Shown one piece after another: positions 26,501-34,687 of a stretch of 64,000 nucleotides of DNA (its first letter is position 1; the number at the start of each line of letters is the position of its first letter). The translations under genes were made by a program, and so were the position numbers. The notes below the pieces were generated by a model that was given only the letters and a program-made list of their open reading frames with translations, did no database searches and had not been told where the DNA came from. This DNA comes from Prolixibacteraceae bacterium (GTDB lineage Bacteria; Bacteroidota; Bacteroidia; Bacteroidales; Prolixibacteraceae): contig JAQUIJ010000001.1 in assembly GCA_028683385.1 (NCBI GenBank), forward strand, positions 186,001-250,000. The letters are read 5' to 3'.

Positions 26501-27889
26501 GTCAAACTGAATATTGATCCTGAATTGTTCCCGGATGACATGATTGGAAAACCGATACATTTCACCGTGAATGAACAGGTAACTTTAACACAACTGACCG
26601 TTTACCGCGGCGTACAGTTCGATTTTGAAGTACCCGAATCGCCAACCGCACAAACTAAGATCACCTTTATTCCGAGTGGGACCCTCGACGGATGCACCTT
26701 CCTGTGGAGCTTTGGCGATGACAGCCTGTCTACCGAACGGAACCCGACACACGTTTATAAATTGCCGGTAAATAAGGAGAATAAAGTAACCGTTTCCCTC
26801 ACCGTCACAGCTTCAAACGGAGTTTGCCATAGCACGGTGGGACACGAAATTGCATTCAAAATTGAAGATACCAAAATCAATCTCGATAAGCTGACCTATT
26901 GCTCAAACGACCGGAACAGTTACCCGTTTATCGTCACACCAGCAGGTGCCTCGGCGAAAATTGAAGGAGCAGGAGTTGAGCAGAATGCAGCGGGAACCTT
27001 TGTGTTTATTCCGGCAAAAGCAGGGATTGGAGAAATCGCATTTAACCTGAACGGGGCTTCTTCAGGATTGAAAGCCACAGTGAACCAGGCACCGGTAGCC
27101 AGTTTCACGCCAAAACAGGTGGGAACCCAACTGATTTTGACCAACACTTCGACCAACGCTGTTTCATTCATCTGGTCGGTGAATGGTGCAAAATTCGAAT
27201 CCGCCGATAATTCGCCGCTGGTTATTGACCTGACGCCAAACAGCCCGACCATCTGGAACCTGATTCTTCAGGCAATCAGTAAGGACTGCGGAAGTAATAC
27301 TACCAAAGAAACACAGTTTGAAACCAAGGTTGATGTTCCAGTGAATAGCTGCATCGACGACGCCAAAGCAGCGATGATTCAGGACAGGAATCTGCTCGTT
27401 AAACTGCAGATGCCCAATTCCGATATTGTGAATCGAATTTGGACGCAGACCAGCGCTTTGTATGGTGGAACAACAGAATTTAAAGATGGAGTACTGAACG
27501 ATGTGGACAATTACCTCAGCGGGAAAAACAATGCCAATTTAGAAACCTTGTTTGTCAGTTTGCTGAAAACCACTGCTAAAGTGATTTCAGGAACCGACCG
27601 CGTTAAATTGCCAAATGAATTCAATACGCTGGTTCAGTTATTTGCGTTGCAACTACGATTGTTCTATAACATTCTTGGTTGCCAAAATCCAAAAGTGATT
27701 GAAGAATTTAACAGCATCATTCAGGGCATTCTGAATTTAATTCTGGAACTGTTACAAATGTTAAAGCAAATTGATGTAACGATGCCCGATTCACTGAAAG
27801 CATTCATGAAAGCCTACGCTGTGCGCGTTGAAAAGATCGCTTTGCTGATGGGGCATCTGGCCAAAATAAAAGATGGAAATCTGATATAA
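23570..27889 (+). CDS. Giant eCIS-associated protein with PKD-like domains
   Basis: A 1439-residue protein without signal peptide. The first 90 residues (YHTFEDNQVLTKDQLNEFIN, then FLSGVGIACGFEL) are a conserved opening of this Bacteroidota eCIS protein type. Residues 161-195 show four imperfect 8-residue repeats (FKNTALAD, LKDTTLSE, FKDPTFSR, FTDRLLSG). Residues about 1017-1100 form a PKD domain (FLWSFGDDS motif) and about 1173-1255 a second immunoglobulin-like domain (FTPKQ...FIWSVNG). The C-terminus is helical. Position after Afp12-like suggests a fibre, cage or receptor-contact role, but this is inference; Pvc13-type fibres are the usual item here. Confidence 0.7.
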   Translation: MATKLAEITTQYHTFEDNQVLTKDQLNEFINYFEDQDRMSRIFLSGVGIACGFELSYDPAKPSITISQGVGVTTDGDLIKLRKNIDGSGLKSIDLSSVEYTHYKPFEDSFANYKFFKKLVTVDGKVKEMPIEMLELLTADAEGAIPLASLSGLNIGAGSRFKNTALADLKDTTLSEFKDPTFSRFTDRLLSGLTDKVVLLYLEAYEKKADLCTSIDCDNQGVEQVARLRVLLVSKADADYIAGLDSIYSKHNVVQSLFDLPEVAVRRVVLNKSNTANYNELKRAYFTALTTDPLITDLSAGISKIAGDFNLLLKLNTTDEDLKTALEKLKSLVAFSAYNIPFNVQYRYDCVKDIVDTYNELKCHLTELKDECCPDINAFPKHLMIGNLDEIDVAVKHHRHSFYKSPILNGGTSKIKLCRSLFLRILELINRFQTSVGDVKITPSNKLPELSLRSIPFYFTVDDALLSSWNYLKTEKNRQNTNLSYHTENLSKALHIQNPLSYNLDKFDFYRIEGHQGKVYQDVLEDIDALKTQNGLAFDVKALSVNINTENLNIDDYQCEFEDLNVLLRAWTAEQDCVLGEVASFFSGFSTKVPGTNLKDIGLSRSALTNLDVATNLNRFAINTNLNIKTAETTKETASASTTYTKSNVIADNLTIKENALGNVMKVALDQSVGGSVNDIIAKANYLVSDMVNTDAWKAEPDVKAFVIDQSIELMAYTHILSQRMPLTLVDVNSIRISAYKLTMDDLCTRVKRMKATYQTTKLSTELKAFMGLLINQLSNVCCSGKKLQILLEEVDKRKQDILVRLQLSSFIETNPGLEHLAGVQPGGTFVLVYLNKAVTTLPPVIGIRDVAAAKDVLTASTAFNRDVAVNKLAVADRATNLLDINTNLSNLNLLDFIRRQPELPNYTVVADFSLPYMCCSDCAPVNFIIQKPPVTLRLDKDEFCLGNDTSPLLFDVSPADGVIKANPVVAGVTIDGVKLNIDPELFPDDMIGKPIHFTVNEQVTLTQLTVYRGVQFDFEVPESPTAQTKITFIPSGTLDGCTFLWSFGDDSLSTERNPTHVYKLPVNKENKVTVSLTVTASNGVCHSTVGHEIAFKIEDTKINLDKLTYCSNDRNSYPFIVTPAGASAKIEGAGVEQNAAGTFVFIPAKAGIGEIAFNLNGASSGLKATVNQAPVASFTPKQVGTQLILTNTSTNAVSFIWSVNGAKFESADNSPLVIDLTPNSPTIWNLILQAISKDCGSNTTKETQFETKVDVPVNSCIDDAKAAMIQDRNLLVKLQMPNSDIVNRIWTQTSALYGGTTEFKDGVLNDVDNYLSGKNNANLETLFVSLLKTTAKVISGTDRVKLPNEFNTLVQLFALQLRLFYNILGCQNPKVIEEFNSIIQGILNLILELLQMLKQIDVTMPDSLKAFMKAYAVRVEKIALLMGHLAKIKDGNLI

Positions 27890-28023
27890 GTTATCGGAAG
27901 TCACCCCTAGATCCCCTAAAGGGGACTTAGGTCTTGGCAAATCGGTTGCGTTATTCACAGCCCAAACCCCTTCAGTGGTTTGGGGTAAAAAATTCAACAT
28001 TAACGGTTAGAATTATTTTAATC
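27890..28023. repeat. Repeat-bearing spacer inside the eCIS operon
   Basis: 134 bases separating the PKD protein from the tape-measure gene. It holds ACCCCTAGATCCCCTAAAGG and following GGACTT (27903-27928), which matches, in reverse orientation, 43388-43413 at about 23 of 25 positions. A second foldback, CCCAAACC...GGTTTGGG, lies at about 27961-27984. It looks like an inserted dispersed element. No ORF is supported, and it leaves the next gene without an ATG start. Confidence 0.6.
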
Positions 28024-29475
28024 TTGAAAAAATCAAACCATATCATCGAAAAAGTTCTCGTGGAAGTAAATACTCCCGACCTTGAAACAGCGCATTCAAT
28101 TCGAAATAACATCGATGCATTTTTGAAGGATGAGTTGTTTCCCAGGATTGAAACGCTTTTCGATGAATATGAATTTCAAGGCGAGACAATCCGGTTGGAT
28201 GAACTGACACTTGATCTTTCGGTCCGGAATGAACTTGATTTTAGCAATCTCCCAATTGAAATTTACAGGCAAATAAAAGAGAAAATCGATCGTCAGATTC
28301 CTTTCCAAACAGAACCAAAAGGTGATCCTGCTGAAAACATAGAAGTGGAAAAGCAAAATATCCGTAGAATTTCTGCAACACAGAATTTGGGAACTATTTT
28401 TCTGTTTTTCCTTGAAAACGGCAATCTCCCATGGTACGGAAAAGAAGAACAAATCAACAGCATAACTCAGCCTGAAACCTGGGAAAAGGCGCTGGACGAC
28501 CGGGCATTTTTCAGAAAGCTGGATCAAATGCTGGGAACCAGCGAAACTGCTGCCGACCGTTTTGTTATCCAATTCCCAGATGAACTGATAGCTGCCTACC
28601 TGCGCCGAAAAAATCTCAGGATTCACGCCGAAACCACCGCCATATTAAAGATTAGTCAGAATCTGGACACGAATGGAAGGCGAATTTTCCTGAAACTCCT
28701 AATCAGACTGGCACACGATGATTTTCCCGGAGTATCGGAAATCGTTGACCGGTTAATATTCGGAGTGATGATGGAAGAAAAAAGATTATCGGGAATAACG
28801 AAAATTCCGGGAATAGAAGAACTTAAAAATTTATTTCAGCGCATTCTGCCTGAAACAGCGCTTCAGGATTCTGTACTCGAGAAAATTGATTTACTGATTG
28901 AAGGCAAACCCGTCATCCCGAATGAGGTTTATCAACTTCAGGAGACAAAACCTGAACCGTTTCTTGACGAAGAAGACAATCCTATATGGGTTCAAAATGC
29001 TGGATTAATCTTGCTTCACCCATTTTTGAAACAGTTTTTTACAACAACCGGAATCGTCGGAAAGCAAGGGATCCTGACACCTGAAAACTTTGATCTGGCA
29101 GTTCATTCACTGCATTTTCTGGCCACGGGAGATGAAGATGTATTTGAAGGAAACCTCATCATGGAAAAGTTCCTGTGCGGCATGCCATTGAAAACGCCCA
29201 TCCAAAAACAGAGCCTGCTGACCGAACAGATCAGAAATGAAGCCCATGATTTACTCCGCGAAGTGGTCAGAAACTGGCCTGCCCTTAAAAATACTTCGCC
29301 TGATGGGTTGCGTCAAATGTTCATTCAACGTGATGGGAAACTTATTCAGGAAGATTCAAAATATAAACTGATCGTGGAACGTAAAGCCCAGGATGTTCTG
29401 TTGGAACGAATTAACTGGAATATTGCAGTGATTAAATTGCCTTGGATTGAGAAGATTTTATTCACCGAATGGTAA
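28024..29475 (+). CDS. eCIS tape-measure protein
   Basis: 483 residues from the TTG at 28024. The opening HIIEKVLVEVNTPDLETAHS, then FLKDELFPRIETLFDEY, is the signature of the contractile injection system tape measure family, which is thought to set tube length. There is no ATG near this point; an earlier in-frame TTG at 27934 would translate the repeat spacer. The TTG at 28024 (preceding AAAAAATCAAAC) puts the conserved core at residue 4 and is preferred. A later conserved block is NPIWVQNAGLILLHPFLKQF. Cytosolic until assembled in the tube lumen. Confidence 0.85.
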   Translation: MKKSNHIIEKVLVEVNTPDLETAHSIRNNIDAFLKDELFPRIETLFDEYEFQGETIRLDELTLDLSVRNELDFSNLPIEIYRQIKEKIDRQIPFQTEPKGDPAENIEVEKQNIRRISATQNLGTIFLFFLENGNLPWYGKEEQINSITQPETWEKALDDRAFFRKLDQMLGTSETAADRFVIQFPDELIAAYLRRKNLRIHAETTAILKISQNLDTNGRRIFLKLLIRLAHDDFPGVSEIVDRLIFGVMMEEKRLSGITKIPGIEELKNLFQRILPETALQDSVLEKIDLLIEGKPVIPNEVYQLQETKPEPFLDEEDNPIWVQNAGLILLHPFLKQFFTTTGIVGKQGILTPENFDLAVHSLHFLATGDEDVFEGNLIMEKFLCGMPLKTPIQKQSLLTEQIRNEAHDLLREVVRNWPALKNTSPDGLRQMFIQRDGKLIQEDSKYKLIVERKAQDVLLERINWNIAVIKLPWIEKILFTEW

Positions 29476-29481
29476 TGAGAT

Positions 29482-31533
29482 ATGAAGACGAAAACAAATA
29501 AACCGGAAGCAAAAAATCAAAATTCCACTCCATTTTTTCCTGCAAAAAACAAGGGTGGTTTTATCCCGATTCAGGCCAAATTTGTGGTTAGTGAACCTGG
29601 TGATCCGCTTGAAACTGAAGCTGACCGGGTGGCTGATCAGGTGGTTAGTCAGTCACCTGCAGAAAGCAAGAGTTTCTTCGATCCATCCGGTTCATCACTT
29701 GTTCAGCGGAGTCAGGAGGAAAACATTCAGAAAAAGCCTCTGGCAGAAAGCATTACACCGGTTATGCTGAAAGAAAAAGATGAAAAAAATGGTCCTGATC
29801 CGGAAACGGAAAATCAGATTTCTACGCTTTCAGGAAACGGAAATCCTTTGGATCCGAAAATCAGATCGGGCATGGAACAACGGTTTGGTGTTGATTTTGG
29901 CAGAGTCAAAATTCATTCCGACGGTTCTGCCGAGGCGCTTAGCAACCGGTTAGGTGCACACGCATTCACAACCGGAAACGATATTTTCTTTAATTCCGGA
30001 AAATACAGTCCAGAAACTTTATCGGGCAAGCATTTACTGGCACACGAACTAACGCACACTATTCAGCAGGGCGCTAATTCCAAAACCATTGGGAAACAAG
30101 CCATCCAACGGTGGCCATGGGATACCCTGAGTCCGGAAGAAACCCTGGCCAATGAAAAAAGAGAGTTCCGGAGCCGGAATTACGGTCCGATAACCTATAC
30201 GCAGGCAGCCGTTTCAGGGTCTGGATTTGAAGCCAGTTATTCTCCGGCTACAAGTATTCTGAATGTAACCGTTCGTGGAAAAGTAAGTTTTGTCGATACG
30301 CTGAGTGGAGGCGCCGGAGGATATTCCTCATCGAACAGTTTTATGAACAGCGCTGGTTTTATGCCCATCATGAATGCTTTGCCGCCTGAAGTTCAGGCAC
30401 GTATTTTACCTTATTTTCAATGGACAGAGGACCAAAAGCAAATTCATTTGATCCGCTTCAGGCAAAATCTGGAAGCGGCAACTTCCTTGTGGCAAAACAC
30501 AGGAATGTCGCTTCAGGTTGACGAAACCGGATGGGAAGACGTGACAGCCACCCCCTCCATTCATCTGGATATTACCGAAGGCGCTGCGGTTCACAATACT
30601 CAGGCAGCTGGCCCGTTCGGTATTTTTACTGAAACAAATGAATCTACAAGCGACCACCTTCAGGTAGAAATTGTAAAACAGCCCTCAGCCGACGATGTGG
30701 CCAACATAACCCGGATTATTACTGAGTATAATGCCGGGGTTGGCGCTTCAGTCAATGGTGGTATGATTCAAGGAGTAAGATCCTATCTTGGGAATGATCC
30801 GGGTACAAGAAATTCTGCTCCTGAAGGATTTAACAACCTGATGTCGCTCGAAAGTGACCGCAGCGATGACCCAAATTCCAGCTTTTCTTTTACCAGCGTC
30901 AATTTTGCCAACAACGAAAGTCAGCTTTCAGATGAAGCAAGAGCCAGTTTAGACAGTTTCTTCAGCGATCCATCCATTTTAATGAACAATGCCGAACGCG
31001 GCGTTGAAATCGACTTGCATGGATATGCTTCTGCACCCGGATCTACGGATTATAACCGAACTTTAGTTGACAACAGGATCAATGCCGTGCAAACTTATAT
31101 TGACTCTAAAATTGATAGCTCCAACATTAATTTCGGCGTTTACACCACATCGCCGCACAACGATTCGGACGTCAGCGCTGAAGCAGACCTGGCTGCAAAC
31201 CCGACACTGCATGATCCGGCAGATTTTCGCCGGGTGGATATCATGGTAACCCGTCAGGGACGTGGTGGACAAAATGTATTTGCTCACGAACTTGGACATG
31301 TGTTTGGTCTTGGTGACGAATATGCGGAAACCGCCAACGGATACAACCGGCCAGCCGGCGCATTGGCATCACACGATCAACTGGCGAAGAATGCAGGTGT
31401 TACCGGTGGAGCAGTTGTAGGCAACGACAACAGGATTATGTCGACAGGAAATGTGGTTGGGGCCGAGCATTATTCCACGTTTGCAGACGCATTGAACCGA
31501 TTGACCTCGAAAACATGGAGAATCAATAATTAG
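29482..31533 (+). CDS. DUF4157 (eCIS_core) protein with two HExxH motifs, candidate cargo
   Basis: A 683-residue protein. The N-terminal part contains DPLETEADRVADQVV (about 41-55), then the DUF4157/eCIS_core domain (residues about 122-200): FGVDFGRVKIHSDGSAEALS, and the metal motif HELTH (188-192). The rest is different: residues about 470-590 look like an OmpA-type fold (VNFANNESQLSDEARASL, HGYASAPGSTDYNRTLVDNR), and a second motif HELGH (602-606) followed by VFGLGDE resembles metzincin-like HExxHxxGxxD. DUF4157 domains are strongly associated with eCIS effectors (family knowledge). It lies 6 bases after the tape-measure gene. Best present guess: loaded payload with a C-terminal metallopeptidase; not proven. 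Confidence 0.85.
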   Translation: MKTKTNKPEAKNQNSTPFFPAKNKGGFIPIQAKFVVSEPGDPLETEADRVADQVVSQSPAESKSFFDPSGSSLVQRSQEENIQKKPLAESITPVMLKEKDEKNGPDPETENQISTLSGNGNPLDPKIRSGMEQRFGVDFGRVKIHSDGSAEALSNRLGAHAFTTGNDIFFNSGKYSPETLSGKHLLAHELTHTIQQGANSKTIGKQAIQRWPWDTLSPEETLANEKREFRSRNYGPITYTQAAVSGSGFEASYSPATSILNVTVRGKVSFVDTLSGGAGGYSSSNSFMNSAGFMPIMNALPPEVQARILPYFQWTEDQKQIHLIRFRQNLEAATSLWQNTGMSLQVDETGWEDVTATPSIHLDITEGAAVHNTQAAGPFGIFTETNESTSDHLQVEIVKQPSADDVANITRIITEYNAGVGASVNGGMIQGVRSYLGNDPGTRNSAPEGFNNLMSLESDRSDDPNSSFSFTSVNFANNESQLSDEARASLDSFFSDPSILMNNAERGVEIDLHGYASAPGSTDYNRTLVDNRINAVQTYIDSKIDSSNINFGVYTTSPHNDSDVSAEADLAANPTLHDPADFRRVDIMVTRQGRGGQNVFAHELGHVFGLGDEYAETANGYNRPAGALASHDQLAKNAGVTGGAVVGNDNRIMSTGNVVGAEHYSTFADALNRLTSKTWRINN

Positions 31534-31566
31534 TCGTAATTTTAGGTACGTCACAACGAATTTATT

Positions 31567-32004
31567 ATGCCACAATTCATTAAAAACATCAAAGGATTAA
31601 AGCCTCAACATCAGGAGGAAATCCCGCTTTTCGAAAAGACTTATATTCCACCAAGCATTGGTAATCATTTAGTTTCGAGAGTATATGCCGATGGAAGTTT
31701 GTACTATTTATCTCATTCCGGAGAGAGTAGCTGTTTGAATGATGCTGATGAGAAATGGAATTACATTTCATCGGTTTCAGAAAAGGGAGTTCTGGGAATC
31801 CGTGACATTCTAAAGAAATGCTACAACCTTCCTCTGGCAGTATCAGCTGTTGCAAATGCATCGGGAGCCACCATCTGGAAAATTCCACGTGATGGCCGAA
31901 TTCTGAGAATCGAAATATTTGGTGTACCTGAAGGAGATTTAAAAATTTTCAATGAAATTGACTTTCTAATTAATACGAACATTCAACTCATTCCACACGG
32001 ATAG
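31567..32004 (+). CDS. Unknown protein between candidate cargo and ATPase
   Basis: A 145-residue protein (opening MPQFIKNIKGLKPQHQEEIP) without signal peptide or membrane helices. I do not recognise a family. A short C-terminal beta-rich part reads GRILRIEIFGVPEGDLKIF. It is 33 bases after the DUF4157 gene and its stop abuts the ATPase gene, so it is clearly part of the operon. Options are an effector chaperone, a cognate immunity protein against the DUF4157 protein, or an assembly factor; nothing visible chooses among them. Confidence 0.6.
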   Translation: MPQFIKNIKGLKPQHQEEIPLFEKTYIPPSIGNHLVSRVYADGSLYYLSHSGESSCLNDADEKWNYISSVSEKGVLGIRDILKKCYNLPLAVSAVANASGATIWKIPRDGRILRIEIFGVPEGDLKIFNEIDFLINTNIQLIPHG

Positions 32005-32021
32005 TGATTAAAAATTCAGCC

Positions 32022-33341
32022 ATGGTCAAGCAACGAGAATTTGAATTTCTGAAAGCTGTACTTAAGTCGCGCCTTGAAATTGAGCTGAAAGGTTCGGAAA
32101 TAGAAATTCCGGTGTATCAACCTGAGGAACCCAATTCATCGGAACTTACCAATTTTATCCATGAAAATAAGCTTTCAAATCCTGAAGTGATTACCTTACT
32201 TTTGGCTTTGGCGCCACACATTTCACCTGAATTTTACAATTCCATTATATTCAGTTTTTTGCCCAATGGCGGCGACTTCCCTGAATTTGGAGGTGCAAAA
32301 GGGAAGAATCACCGGGGTATTTTGCCTACCGGAGAAACGGTTCTGTTTGTTCTCGCCGGAAGTGATATTGAAAAGCGTTCGACACTTCTGGAATTATTTT
32401 CGGCAAATCATCTTTTTGCCCGAAAGGGAGTTTTGTACCTCGAAGAGGTTCCCGTTGGTGAACCCCGACTAAGTGGCCGACTCATCCTGGAGCATGAATT
32501 TGTCGATTTGTTTACTACGGGATCGATTTCAAAACCCCGACTAAGCAGTGATTTTCCGGCACAATTGATCGAAACTGATCTGGAATGGGAGGACCTGATT
32601 TTAAACGAGAAAACCACTACACAGATTGCCGAAATTGAAACCTGGTTAAAGCACAATCAGGATTTGATGAATAAATGGGGCATGAAAAACCGGATAAAAC
32701 CCGGATTCCGCATTCTGTTTGCTGGTCCTCCCGGAACTGGGAAGACCCTCACAGCAAGCCTTCTGGGAAAATACACCAATCGTGATGTTTACCGGATCGA
32801 CCTCTCACTAGTCATTTCGAAGTACATTGGCGAAACCGAAAAAAACCTTTCCAAGTTATTCGACAGGGCCGAAAATAAGGATTGGATTCTCTTTTTCGAC
32901 GAGGCCGATGCCTTATTTGGCAAACGAACAGGTGTACGTGATGCCCACGACAAATATGCCAATCAGGAAGTTTCGTACTTACTCCAGCGCATCGAATCGC
33001 ATGCAGGACTGGTCATTCTGGCTTCCAATATGAAAAGCAATATCGATTCAGCTTTTACCCGGCGGTTCAATGCCATCATCGAATTCGAAATTCCATCGGC
33101 GCAAGAACGGCTAATCCTTTGGCAAAAGAACATTCCAAAAAATGTCAGATTGGATGATGAAATTAAGTTAGAAGAAATTTCACGCAAATACGAGGTCAAC
33201 GGCGCCAACATTGTCAACATTATTCATTATGCCTGCCTGAAAACCATCGAGCAAAAGTCAAATACAATCAGCTATTCCGACCTTCTGAAAGGCATTCAGA
33301 AAGAATATTTGAAGGAAGGGAAGATGATTAATCTGAACTAG
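32022..33341 (+). CDS. eCIS AAA+ ATPase (Pvc15/Afp15-like)
   Basis: 439 residues from ATG 32022; an in-frame GTG at 32004 would overlap the previous stop and is less likely. The C-terminal half is a AAA+ module with Walker A GPPGTGKT (235-242), Walker B ILFFDEADA (289-297), sensor-type SNMKSNID and a conserved ARRF-like arginine FTRRFN. The N-terminal 200 residues are specific to the eCIS ATPase type. Pvc15/Afp15 homologues are needed for particle maturation or effector loading. It is the last gene of the operon, as in other loci. Confidence 0.92.
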   Translation: MVKQREFEFLKAVLKSRLEIELKGSEIEIPVYQPEEPNSSELTNFIHENKLSNPEVITLLLALAPHISPEFYNSIIFSFLPNGGDFPEFGGAKGKNHRGILPTGETVLFVLAGSDIEKRSTLLELFSANHLFARKGVLYLEEVPVGEPRLSGRLILEHEFVDLFTTGSISKPRLSSDFPAQLIETDLEWEDLILNEKTTTQIAEIETWLKHNQDLMNKWGMKNRIKPGFRILFAGPPGTGKTLTASLLGKYTNRDVYRIDLSLVISKYIGETEKNLSKLFDRAENKDWILFFDEADALFGKRTGVRDAHDKYANQEVSYLLQRIESHAGLVILASNMKSNIDSAFTRRFNAIIEFEIPSAQERLILWQKNIPKNVRLDDEIKLEEISRKYEVNGANIVNIIHYACLKTIEQKSNTISYSDLLKGIQKEYLKEGKMINLN

Positions 33342-33411
33342 CCTTAAAGTTAAAAAACAACTCAAATGTAAAATCGAAACTTCTCCAAGAGGGAAGCAAT
33401 CTCAAATCGGT

Positions 33412-33419
33412 TATATTTG
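33412..33419 (+). promoter_or_regulatory. Bacteroidota -7 promoter box upstream of the acyltransferase
   Basis: TATATTTG, exact match to TAnnTTTG, 32 bases before the ATG at 33452. No clear -33 element was seen. It suggests the acyltransferase has its own promoter and is not part of the eCIS operon. Confidence 0.5.
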
Positions 33420-33451
33420 TTCGACTAACTAACGAATTTAAACTATAATCG

Positions 33452-34537
33452 ATGGAAACTATACTCCCAAAGCCCTCTGTACGAAATGTGGGACTTGACA
33501 TCTTACGCGTTCTGGCGTGTTATATGGTTGTTCAGATTCATACTGGCGAGTTCTTTTACATTACTCCCGAAGGTGGAGTTCTAAATGGTCCGGGAGCCTT
33601 CTGGGTAGCTATTTTCAATTCACTCTTCAGATGCGCCGTACTATTGTTTGTCATGATTTCCGGCTATTTTCTGTTTCCGGTAAAAGACGAAATTCAAACA
33701 TTCTTTCGCAAAAAATTTACCCGCGTATTGTTCCCATTTTTGATTTGGTGCGTTATCTATGCCATTTACCAATTTATGAGAGGTAATGCCGATTTATCTG
33801 CCACCCTAATCAATATCCTTCACATTCCAGTTAATTACGGAACACAGGTTGGTCATTTGTGGTATGTGTACATGCTTCTGGGCATATATTTGTTTGCACC
33901 AGTTATTTCGCCTTGGCTTCAAACTGCACCAAAACAACAAATTCGATTTTACCTGATCATTTGGGCAATCACAATGACGATTCCTTACATTCACCTGGTG
34001 TTTCCTGAAATTTGGGGCGAATGCTTCTGGAATAAAACCCCAATGCTTTATTATTTCTCCGGATTCCTTGGATTTGCCGTCTTAGGGTTTTACATCAAAC
34101 GTTTTCATGCTCAAAAAAACAAAGGAGATAATTTGCTCGGTTTCATTCTGATTCTAATAGGATACATTGTCACAGCTTATTTGTTTGCAACCAGACTAAA
34201 CACGGCAAAATCAATTCCTGAACTGGAACTGTCATGGGGCTATGACACCATCAATGTAGCCATGCTGGCACTTGGTTTTTTCATGCTGATTAAAAACCTA
34301 ACTTTCCGAAATCCAAACTCATTGTTTGCCAAACTTATTGAGGACATTTCGCTAAAAAGTTATGGAATTTACTTACTTCACATTATTATCCTGAATACGA
34401 CTTACAGTCTGATGATCTCGTGGATTAACGGTCAGGAATATTTATTCCCGCTGATCAGTTTGGTCACATTTATTAGTTCGTATCTGGTCATTAAATTGAT
34501 CTCTTATTTGCCCGGGAGTAAATACATTACAGGATAA
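33452..34537 (+). CDS. Membrane acyltransferase (acyltransferase_3/OafA type)
   Basis: A 361-residue membrane protein with about ten hydrophobic segments. The opening VGLDILRVLACYMVVQIHTG contains the conserved R and H region of acyltransferase_3 proteins (R/H-x10-H). Further typical features are LFVMISGYFLF, HLWYVYMLLGIYLFAP and a C-terminal SLKSYGIYLLHIIILN. These enzymes O-acylate cell-surface sugars from the cytoplasmic membrane. It has a promoter-like box of its own and lies between the eCIS and the carbohydrate locus; which polymer it modifies is unknown. Confidence 0.85.
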   Translation: METILPKPSVRNVGLDILRVLACYMVVQIHTGEFFYITPEGGVLNGPGAFWVAIFNSLFRCAVLLFVMISGYFLFPVKDEIQTFFRKKFTRVLFPFLIWCVIYAIYQFMRGNADLSATLINILHIPVNYGTQVGHLWYVYMLLGIYLFAPVISPWLQTAPKQQIRFYLIIWAITMTIPYIHLVFPEIWGECFWNKTPMLYYFSGFLGFAVLGFYIKRFHAQKNKGDNLLGFILILIGYIVTAYLFATRLNTAKSIPELELSWGYDTINVAMLALGFFMLIKNLTFRNPNSLFAKLIEDISLKSYGIYLLHIIILNTTYSLMISWINGQEYLFPLISLVTFISSYLVIKLISYLPGSKYITG

Positions 34538-34687
34538 AATGATTTTAATGGATACCACAACGGAAACCTTATAAACCTAATTTTTGAGCGTTTTATTTTA
34601 AAGTGACATCCAGACACTTTTTAATTTGTCTTTTCCACTGAAGCTTTTAACTTTACGTTTCAATTTGAAACCCTGAACCAAACCCAA

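Noticed and set aside
9652-33341. Prophage or type VI secretion system
   Set aside because: No capsid, portal, terminase, integrase or lysis genes, and no TssJLM membrane complex; DUF4255, DUF5908, AAA+ ATPase and DUF4157 together indicate an eCIS.
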